From Cuneatibacter sp. NSJ-177 (GTDB taxonomy: Bacteria; Bacillota; Clostridia; Lachnospirales; Lachnospiraceae), in assembly GCF_022867805.1 (NCBI RefSeq), contig NZ_JALIFO010000014.1, positions 124,001-188,000 on the forward strand: a stretch of DNA of 64,000 nt. The letters are read 5' to 3'. Below, in pieces: positions 1 through 6,009 of this stretch (positions are counted from its first letter, which is position 1; every line of letters begins with the position of its first letter). A model generated the notes under the pieces. The model did not search any database. It had not been told where the DNA came from and saw only the letters and a list, made by a program, of their open reading frames with translations. A program made the translations under genes and the position numbers.

Positions 1-520
1 TGAACATCCGGATTCGGAGAACATGCTGACCGGTTTCCGCGCTTCGGTGTTCAATCACGGAGGAGAGGGTATCCATCAAAATCTCTTTGGACTCGCGGAG
101 ACGGACCGCCTGTTCCTCCACCATCTCTTCCAAGTGCAGGCGGTGACGGTTCAGCTCCACCGTGTTCTGCACTCTCCTTCTGACCACATGGGGCTCAAAA
201 GGCTTTCCAATGATATCGGAGGCCCCCATATCAAAAACTCGCATCTCGCTCTCGGCGGAATTTTCCGACGTAATCACGATGACGGGCACATCCGTTCGTC
301 CGCTCTTTGCGATCTCAGACAGCACTTCATACCCGTCTTTCACCGGCATGACCAGGTCAAGGAGTATGGCGGCCAGAGTATCGTGGTATTGTTCCAGCAG
401 CATCAACGCCTGTTCCCCGTTTTCCGCCTCCAAAAGATTGTATTCCTGTTCAAAAAGCGATCGGAGAATCACACGATTGATCTCCATATCATCGACAATC
501 AGAATCGTATTTCGATTCAT
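1..520 (-). CDS. Response regulator, REC + HD-GYP start (partial)
   Basis: Reading the minus strand from the ATG at 520, the protein opens with MNRNTILIVDD, the classic first strand and acidic pair of a CheY-like receiver. It continues with LLDLVMP (the phospho-acceptor Asp is in LLD) and a conserved Lys in IGKPF. After about residue 120 a short coiled linker leads into SVIEHRSAETGQHVLRI, the opening of HD-GYP output domains that hydrolyse cyclic di-GMP. The rest, including the HD and GYP residues, lies outside the window, so catalytic competence cannot be judged. An AGGGGG ribosome site precedes the start. HD-GYP is inferred from the first ~20 residues only; a plain HDOD/HD domain is the alternative. 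Confidence 0.85.
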   Translation of the reverse strand, partial: MNRNTILIVDDMEINRVILRSLFEQEYNLLEAENGEQALMLLEQYHDTLAAILLDLVMPVKDGYEVLSEIAKSGRTDVPVIVITSENSAESEMRVFDMGASDIIGKPFEPHVVRRRVQNTVELNRHRLHLEEMVEEQAVRLRESKEILMDTLSSVIEHRSAETGQHVLRIRMF

Positions 521-653
521 ATTGATCCCCCTTTGCTCTTTCCTCCCGTTATCATAACAAATTCGATAATATATGGCAAGAACCAAGTCATTTTCTTTTG
601 ATTCTTTCCAAAAAAGAGGCGCGGCACAGTGAAAACAAAGTCAAATTTAAACA

Positions 654-682
654 TTGACAAAAAGTTTTGGAAGTATTATAGT
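654..682 (+). promoter_or_regulatory. Sigma-A promoter of the purine operon
   Basis: TTGACA at 654-659, a 17-base spacer and TATAGT at 677-682. Transcription would begin near 689, about 40 bases before the first riboswitch aptamer, so the leader of the guanine deaminase mRNA would be about 365 nt and carry both aptamers. Confidence 0.8.
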
Positions 683-727
683 AAAAATGAGAAGAGTTCC
701 GGAAGAACTTGACTATAAAAACAGAAT

Positions 728-797
728 GAGCTTATATAGACCCATAATAAGGTTGGGCGTCTCTACCAGCTACCGTAAATAGCTGTGCTATAAGTTC
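728..797 (+). promoter_or_regulatory. Purine riboswitch aptamer 1 (variant pocket)
   Basis: The three-way junction of the guanine/adenine riboswitch is visible. P1 is 728-736 with 789-797. P2 is 741-745 with 753-757, capped by loop 746-752 ending in GG. The junction strand contains CTCTACC. P3 is AGCTA/TAGCT capped by CCGTAAA, so the loop GG and CC can kiss as in the family. The base that reads the ligand (C74 in the B. subtilis xpt numbering) is C788, pointing to a guanine-type rather than adenine ligand. Two features are not canonical: the J3/1 strand before that C is TG instead of a single A, and the third J1/2 base is G instead of A. Ligand could be guanine, xanthine or another oxopurine. 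Confidence 0.88.
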
Positions 798-853
798 CCG
801 AAAGGAAGGTAGGGAATTTATTGCGCAGCTTTGGCGGTAGTTTTTCTGTTTTT
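773..853 (+). terminator. Terminator competing with aptamer 1
   Basis: The 3' strands of P3, J3/1 and P1 can pair with downstream sequence instead of the aptamer. GCTGTGC (782-788) pairs with GCGCAGC (823-829), and ATAAGTTCCC (790-799) pairs with GGGAATTTAT (812-821), interrupted only by a T-T mismatch. A short CCG/CGG helix (773-775 with 835-837) extends the stem. TTTTTCTGTTTTT follows at 841-853. Because ligand binding holds P1 closed, the aptamer and terminator exclude each other and the predicted behaviour is ON with ligand, which suits catabolic genes. Confidence 0.75.
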
Positions 854-892
854 CAGCCAAATCGACCGCTTTTCTCATATGATGTATGGAGA

Positions 893-962
893 GGAACTTA
901 TATAGGCCCATAATCGGTTGGGCGTTTCTACCAGTTGCCGGAACAACTGCGCTATAAGTTTC
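893..962 (+). promoter_or_regulatory. Purine riboswitch aptamer 2 (variant pocket)
   Basis: Second copy, about 165 bases after the first. P1 is 893-902 with 953-962. P2 is GCCCAT/TTGGGC with loop 912-917 ending in GG. The junction strand is GTTTCTACC. P3 is AGTTG/CAACT with a six-base CCGGAA loop. The ligand-reading base is C952. It shares the same two departures from the canonical pocket as copy 1: CG in place of the single A of J3/1 (here with an extra C), and G in place of A in J1/2. That both copies share the change argues it is functional rather than decay. Confidence 0.87.
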
Positions 963-986
963 CCGTTGCAGGGAGACTCTGCGCAG
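947..986 (+). promoter_or_regulatory. Alternative hairpin competing with aptamer 2
   Basis: CTGCGC (947-952) pairs with GCGCAG (981-986), enclosing AGTTTCCC/GGGAGACT around the loop GTTGCA. It uses the same aptamer strands as the copy 1 terminator, and TGCGCAGC is conserved downstream of both aptamers. The following T tract (TGTTTACTTT near 999-1008) is interrupted, so termination here would be weak; a role in pausing or translation is possible. Confidence 0.55.
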
Positions 987-1055
987 CCTTGCCCGCCTGT
1001 TTACTTTAGCAGGATGCGCTGTCTCAGGAATCATTGTTATGGAAAGGAGAATGCC

Positions 1056-2336
1056 ATGGTTGATTCGACTTTTATCCTGAAAGGCGACATCTGTTACTGT
1101 CAGGATTCCCGCACACTGCGGACCATTCCGAACGGCTATCTCGTCTGTGAGGCCGGCCGCTCACAAGGTGCGTTTGAAACGCTCCCCGACTCGTATGCGT
1201 CGCTGCCTATCCTCGATTACAGCGGCCGTCTGATCCTTCCGGGGCTTGTCGATCTGCATGTCCACGCCCCCCAGTACGCGTTCCGCGGACTGGGAATGGA
1301 TTTGGAGCTGCTGGATTGGCTGAATACCCATACCTTCCCGGAGGAAGCCAGATACCAGGACCCGGACTACGCGAAAGGGGCCTATGCACGGTTTGTGAGC
1401 GACGTGCGTCAAGGCCCCAACACCAGAGCCTGCGTCTTTGCCACGATCCACGAGGAGGCCACCGTTCTTCTGATGGAGTTTTTGGAGAAATCAGGGCTCG
1501 TGGCTATGGTAGGAAAAGTAAATATGGACCGCAACAGTTCCGCAGATCTCCAGGAGGAGAGCGCAGAAGCTTCGGCTTTGGCCACGTTACATTGGCTGGA
1601 CCGGATCGAGGGCCGTTTTTCCCGCGTCACCCCGATTCTGACGCCTCGCTTTATTCCGTCTTGCACCGACGAGTTGTTAGATCAGCTGCACGCCATCCAG
1701 CAGAAGAGGAAACTCCCTGTCCAGTCCCATCTGTCGGAGAACCAAGGCGAGGTGGAATGGGTCAGAGAGCTTTGCCCGGATGTATCCTGCTATGGCGGCG
1801 CTTACGACGCCTTTGGGCTGTTCGGCGGGAAAGACTGCCCGACGGTGATGGCTCACTGCGTGCTCTGTGATGAGACGGAAATCGCTCTGATGAAGGCGCG
1901 GCAGGTCTATGTCGCTCACTGCCCCGCCTCCAACACCAATTTATCTTCCGGCATCGCGCCGGTCCGCCGGTATCTGGATGAAGGGATTCCGGCCGGTCTG
2001 GGCAGCGATGTAGCGGGAGGCACCCACTGCTCCATCTTTCGGGCCATGGCGGATGCCATCAAGGTCTCCAAGCTGCGCTGGCGGCTGGTGGACCAGTCTC
2101 TTTCCCCTCTTTCCGCAGCGGAAGCTTTTTATCTGGGCACCGCCGGGGGAGGCTCATTTTTCGGAAAGGTGGGCTCTTTTGCCAAAGGATATGAATGCGA
2201 TATCCTGGTAGTCGACGACAGCCGGTACGGCTCTTTCGGAAATTTTTCCGTCGAGGACCGTCTGGAACGCACCATTTATCTGTCGGAAGATTCCGATATC
2301 GTCCACAAATTTGTCCGCGGCATGAAACTGTTTTAA
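1056..2336 (+). CDS. guaD: Guanine deaminase
   Basis: Converts guanine to xanthine and ammonia in the cytoplasm. The 426-residue protein is an amidohydrolase. Metal ligands are visible as DLHVH at 66-70, SHLSEN with His225, MAHCVLCDE with His267, and GLGSDVAGG with Asp318. The segment PQYAFRGLGMDLELLDWLN after the first His pair is typical of guanine deaminases rather than other amidohydrolases. The frame is open upstream to 918, but the start at 1056 is chosen because AAAGGAGA lies 6 bases before it and the upstream part overlaps the second riboswitch. It is the first gene of a unit with a purine permease and adenine deaminase, and is controlled by the tandem aptamers. An 8-oxoguanine deaminase is a less likely alternative. 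Confidence 0.93.
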   Translation: MVDSTFILKGDICYCQDSRTLRTIPNGYLVCEAGRSQGAFETLPDSYASLPILDYSGRLILPGLVDLHVHAPQYAFRGLGMDLELLDWLNTHTFPEEARYQDPDYAKGAYARFVSDVRQGPNTRACVFATIHEEATVLLMEFLEKSGLVAMVGKVNMDRNSSADLQEESAEASALATLHWLDRIEGRFSRVTPILTPRFIPSCTDELLDQLHAIQQKRKLPVQSHLSENQGEVEWVRELCPDVSCYGGAYDAFGLFGGKDCPTVMAHCVLCDETEIALMKARQVYVAHCPASNTNLSSGIAPVRRYLDEGIPAGLGSDVAGGTHCSIFRAMADAIKVSKLRWRLVDQSLSPLSAAEAFYLGTAGGGSFFGKVGSFAKGYECDILVVDDSRYGSFGNFSVEDRLERTIYLSEDSDIVHKFVRGMKLF

Positions 2337-2380
2337 ATCAAGTTCTCCTGGAAACAACCGCATCAGCTACCACTCATTTT

Positions 2381-2404
2381 CGGCCGGCCCTTGGTAACCG
2401 GCCG
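2381..2404 (+). other. Intergenic hairpin guaD-permease
   Basis: CGGCCGG (2381-2387) pairs with CCGGCCG (2398-2404) around a 10-base loop in the 103-base gap between guanine deaminase and the permease. No T run follows, so it may tune mRNA processing or stability rather than terminate. Confidence 0.4.
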
Positions 2405-2439
2405 CCGGAACCTACTGAAACAAGAAAGAGAGGCATACT

Positions 2440-3819
2440 ATGAGTAGTAAATTGGATCAACTGTTTCACCTGTCAGAACGGCACACCGACGTGAAAACCG
2501 AAGTCATCGCCGGCGTCACCACTTTCATGACCATGGCCTATATCCTGGCCGTCAACCCGAACATCCTCAGCGCCTCCGGCATGGACCAGGGAGCCATCTT
2601 CACCGCTACCTGTCTGGCCTCCATGATTGCCACCGTGCTGATGGCGCTGCTCTCCAACTACCCCTTCGTGCTCTCCGCCGGCATGGGGCTGAACGCCTAC
2701 TTTGCCTTTACTGTTGTGGGCCAGATGGGATATTCCTGGCAGATGGCGCTGGCCGCAGTCTTTGTGGAAGGCCTGATCTTTATCCTTCTATCTCTGACTC
2801 ATGTGCGGGAAGCTCTTTTTAACGCCATTCCGACTCCGCTGAAACATGCGGTCTCCGCCGGTATCGGGCTGTTTATCGCCTTCATCGGAATGCAGAATGC
2901 AAGGCTTGTCGTCAACAACGATTCCACCCTGCTATCGGTATTTTCCATGAAAGATTCCATCAAGGCAGGCACGTTCCACACGGAAGGGATCACGGTCATT
3001 CTGACTTTGATCGGAGTTCTGTTCACCGCTTTCTTAATCGTCAAGAAAGTGAAAGGCAACATCCTGATCGGGATTCTGGCAACCTGGGTGGTGGGCATCC
3101 TCTGTCAGTTCACCGGGCTTTATGTCCCCGACAATGTGTCCTTCTTCAGCCTGCTGCCGGATTTCTCAAACGGTATCCACATCCAAAGCCTGGCGCCCAC
3201 TTTTATGCAGATGGATTTTTCCAGCATATTCAAGCCGGAATTCCTGGTGGTCATCTTTGCCTTCCTGTTTGTGGATATGTTCGATACCCTGGGAACCCTG
3301 ATCGGCGTCTCCTCGAAAGCCAATATGCTGGATGAGAACGGCAAACTGCCGAAGATCCGCAGCGCCCTGCTGGCCGACGCCGTCGGCACCTCCGCCGGCG
3401 CGGTTCTTGGAACTTCCACCATCACCACCTTCGTAGAGAGCGCTTCCGGCGTTGCCGAAGGCGGCCGCACCGGTCTGACCGGTCTGGTATCCGCGCTTCT
3501 TTTCGGCTTGGCCCTGTTCCTCTCTCCGATTTTCCTGGCCATCCCGTCCTTTGCCACTGCCCCGGCTCTGATCGTGGTTGGCTTCCTGATGGTCAGTTCC
3601 ATCCTAAAAGTGGACTTCGACGATGCGGCTCAGTCCATCCCGGCCTTTATCTGCATGATCTGTATGCCGTTCATGTACTCCATCTCCGAAGGAATCGCTA
3701 TGGGCGTTATCTCCTACGTAGTGATCAACCTGTTTGCCGGAGCAGAAAAGCGCAAAACCATCAGTCCGCTGATGTATGTGCTGGCCGTGCTCTTTGCAGC
3801 CAAGTACTTCATTATTTAA
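2440..3819 (+). CDS. pbuG: NCS2/AzgA-type purine permease
   Basis: Membrane transporter for guanine, hypoxanthine or adenine (PbuG/PbuO/AdeP group). The 459-residue protein has about 12 hydrophobic segments and the family opening: a short cytoplasmic head, EVIAGVTTFMTMAYILAVNP, then SAGMGLNAYFAFTVV, the conserved region of this group. TSTITTFVESASGVAEGGRTG near residue 325 is the second signature. GAGAGGCATACT precedes the ATG. It sits between guanine and adenine deaminase, so it probably imports the substrates of both. The exact purine cannot be read from sequence; pbuG is given as the family name. Confidence 0.88.
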   Translation: MSSKLDQLFHLSERHTDVKTEVIAGVTTFMTMAYILAVNPNILSASGMDQGAIFTATCLASMIATVLMALLSNYPFVLSAGMGLNAYFAFTVVGQMGYSWQMALAAVFVEGLIFILLSLTHVREALFNAIPTPLKHAVSAGIGLFIAFIGMQNARLVVNNDSTLLSVFSMKDSIKAGTFHTEGITVILTLIGVLFTAFLIVKKVKGNILIGILATWVVGILCQFTGLYVPDNVSFFSLLPDFSNGIHIQSLAPTFMQMDFSSIFKPEFLVVIFAFLFVDMFDTLGTLIGVSSKANMLDENGKLPKIRSALLADAVGTSAGAVLGTSTITTFVESASGVAEGGRTGLTGLVSALLFGLALFLSPIFLAIPSFATAPALIVVGFLMVSSILKVDFDDAAQSIPAFICMICMPFMYSISEGIAMGVISYVVINLFAGAEKRKTISPLMYVLAVLFAAKYFII

Positions 3820-3864
3820 AGTAACAAAGAAACGCCGCTTCTAAATATGGAAGCGGAACCGTAC

Positions 3865-3892
3865 GCGGGGGACCGAAAGGCCCCCCGCTTTT
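3865..3892 (+). terminator. Weak terminator/attenuator before ade
   Basis: GCGGGGG (3865-3871) pairs with CCCCCGC (3882-3888), with an inner CC-GAAA-GG tip, followed by TTTT. The run is short, so partial read-through into adenine deaminase is expected. Confidence 0.6.
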
Positions 3893-3908
3893 GAAAAGGA
3901 GCGTATCT

Positions 3909-5708
3909 ATGCGAAACAGCTTTTGCCGCACTCCCTTGTGGGAAGCCGCCAAAACACTTACCGCCGTGGCACAGGGCCAAACGCCTGCCGAGCTGGTGAT
4001 CAAAGGCGCTACCTTGGTCAATGTCTGCACCGGGGAGCTTTTGGAACACATCGATGTAGCCTGCTCTCTGGGACGGATTGCTTATGTGGGGCCGGACGCC
4101 GGTCACTGCACGGGACCAAAGACGCAGGTCATCGAAGCCCGCGGTGCCTATCTGTCCCCCGGTCTTTTGGACGGACACATCCATATCGAATCCTCCATGA
4201 TGACGCCGAGAGGATTTGCCTGGGCCGTACTGCCCCATGGCACCACGGGAGTCTATTACGATCCCCATGAAATTTGCAATGTTCTCGGCCCGAAGGGCGT
4301 GGAATTTATGGAAGAAGACGCTGCTTTGACCCCGCTGAAAGCCATGCTGACCATGCCGTCCTGCGTTCCGGCTGTCCCTGGTTTTGAGGATACCGGCGGC
4401 TTCGTAGGCCCGGAGGAAGTGGCGTCTTCCATGGAAGACCCCCGTACCGTAGGGCTGGGGGAAATGATGAACTATCCCGGAATCCTGGCCGGCTCCGATT
4501 CCCCCCACGCCATTGTGGCGGAGACGCTGAAAGCCGACAAGATCGTGACCGGGCATTATACGATCCCGGATATTGACCGGCAGTTAAACGCCTACATTGC
4601 TTCCGGCGTCCGCTGCTGCCATGAATCCACCCAGGCAGGCGAAGCCCTGGCGAAAATGCGTTTGGGAATGTATGCGATGCTGCGGGAAGGCTCCGGCTGG
4701 AGGGATCTCCATGAGGTTGCCAAAGCCGTCACAAAACATCAGGTGGACCGCCGCTTTGCGGTGCTGGTCACGGACGATGCTCATCCTCATACCTTGAAGA
4801 CAGAGGGACATGTGGACCGCCTGCTCCGCCGTGCCGTGGAGGAAGGAATCGCCCCCGTCTCCGCGATCCAGATGGCGACGATTAACTGCGCCCAATGCTT
4901 CCAGATGGATCATGAACTGGGTTCTGTGACCCCCGGCAAATGCGCCGACCTGGTTCTGTTTACGGATCTGAAAGAATTCCATGCAGAAAAAGTTTTTGTG
5001 GACGGCATTCTCGTCGCCCAGGACGGAGAACTTACGGTAGAGTTACCGGAAAGCAGCTATCCGGACTGGACTCGGTCCACGGTTCACTTAGATCCGATAC
5101 GCGCCGGCGAATTCCGGATCGCCGCCCCTGCCCCCGGTCCCCAGGAAGTAAGGACGATCCGGGTGATTCCGGGCAAGGCGGTGACCGAGGAACATCTGGC
5201 TGTCCTAACACCGAAGGACGGCAGGCTGGAAGCCGACCTCTCCCAGGATATCCTGAAAGCAGCCGTGTGGGAACGGCACAAACATACCGGCACCAGAGGC
5301 TTTGGCTTTGTCCATGGCTTTGGAATCAAAGCCGGCGCCATGGCCTCCACCGTGGCTCACGACGCCCACAATCTGCTGGTAGTTGGGTCCAATGACGAAG
5401 ATATGGCCCTGGCAGCCAACACCTTGATCGGCTCCCAGGGCGGCATGTGTGTGGTGAAGGACGGCGTTGTTCTCGGCCACATCCCGCTGCCGATCGCCGG
5501 GCTGATGGGCGAAGGCTCCCCGGATGAAATGGCGCTCCTCGCCGGCCGGCTCGGTCAGGCATGGTCCGACATCGGGTGCACGCTTCCGGCGCCTTTCATG
5601 ACCATGGCGTTAATCCCCCTGGCCTGCATTCCGGAGCTCCGGCTGACCAACCGTGGTCTTGTGGACTGCAGAGACTATACGATGACCTCGATTAGTACCG
5701 GGAAATAG
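3909..5708 (+). CDS. ade: Adenine deaminase
   Basis: Hydrolyses adenine to hypoxanthine and ammonia. About 599 residues, the normal length of bacterial Ade (COG1001). Visible signatures are GLLDGHIHIESSMMTP near residue 90 (metal ligands), HEICNVLG, a CHEST segment near 240, LVTDDAHPHTL near 290, and the C-terminal FVHGFGIKAGAMASTVAHD, followed by NDEDM. The frame runs back to a TTG at 3891, but the ATG at 3909 has AAAAGGAG eight bases upstream and is the likely start. With guaD and the permease it turns adenine and guanine into hypoxanthine, xanthine and ammonia. A molybdenum hydroxylase that might act on purines lies at 38-42 kb. Confidence 0.95.
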   Translation: MRNSFCRTPLWEAAKTLTAVAQGQTPAELVIKGATLVNVCTGELLEHIDVACSLGRIAYVGPDAGHCTGPKTQVIEARGAYLSPGLLDGHIHIESSMMTPRGFAWAVLPHGTTGVYYDPHEICNVLGPKGVEFMEEDAALTPLKAMLTMPSCVPAVPGFEDTGGFVGPEEVASSMEDPRTVGLGEMMNYPGILAGSDSPHAIVAETLKADKIVTGHYTIPDIDRQLNAYIASGVRCCHESTQAGEALAKMRLGMYAMLREGSGWRDLHEVAKAVTKHQVDRRFAVLVTDDAHPHTLKTEGHVDRLLRRAVEEGIAPVSAIQMATINCAQCFQMDHELGSVTPGKCADLVLFTDLKEFHAEKVFVDGILVAQDGELTVELPESSYPDWTRSTVHLDPIRAGEFRIAAPAPGPQEVRTIRVIPGKAVTEEHLAVLTPKDGRLEADLSQDILKAAVWERHKHTGTRGFGFVHGFGIKAGAMASTVAHDAHNLLVVGSNDEDMALAANTLIGSQGGMCVVKDGVVLGHIPLPIAGLMGEGSPDEMALLAGRLGQAWSDIGCTLPAPFMTMALIPLACIPELRLTNRGLVDCRDYTMTSISTGK

Positions 5709-5744
5709 TAATTTCGAACTTTCCTCAGACAAAAATCCTATCGA

Positions 5745-5789
5745 AAAACACCCCCTGCCACAGGCAAACGCCGGCAGGGGGTGTTTTTT
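5745..5789. terminator. Bidirectional terminator ade / feo
   Basis: AAAACACCCCCTGCC (5745-5759) pairs with GGCAGGGGGTGTTTTTT (5773-5789). The T run on the plus side ends the purine operon and the A run on the left serves the convergent feo operon. Confidence 0.9.
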
Positions 5790-5796
5790 GAATCCT

Positions 5797-5994
5797 CTAT
5801 TTTGTATTCTGCCCTTTTCCGTGGCAGATCCCGGAGGAAGCACAGTGCGCGCATCCTCCGCCGCATCCGCAGCTAGATTTACCGCGTTTTCTGTCTTTTC
5901 TGATGCTGCAAACAATCAGGAAGACCACCGCGAGCAGCAAGGCGGCGACCAGGATGGTCCCTCCATTTGCCAGGATAAAAGTCAACATCTGCAC
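5797..5994 (-). CDS. FeoB-associated Cys-rich membrane protein
   Basis: A 65-residue protein: one membrane helix (about residues 8-30, ILANGGTILVAALLLAVVF), a basic stretch RKDRKRGK, and a Cys-rich tail CGCGGGCAHC followed by a further Cys. This is the layout of the small proteins that follow feoB in Firmicutes (FeoC-like position, different family). It begins 15 bases after the feoB stop and is the last gene of the operon. A role in binding Fe or an Fe-S cluster beside FeoB is inferred from context only. Confidence 0.85.
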   Translation of the reverse strand: MQMLTFILANGGTILVAALLLAVVFLIVCSIRKDRKRGKSSCGCGGGCAHCASSGICHGKGQNTK

Positions 5995-6009
5995 ATCCTC
6001 CTTTCTCTC

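Noticed and set aside
3820-3908. A third purine riboswitch before adenine deaminase
   Set aside because: No TCTACC junction strand or matching P1/P3 is present; only a terminator-like stem.
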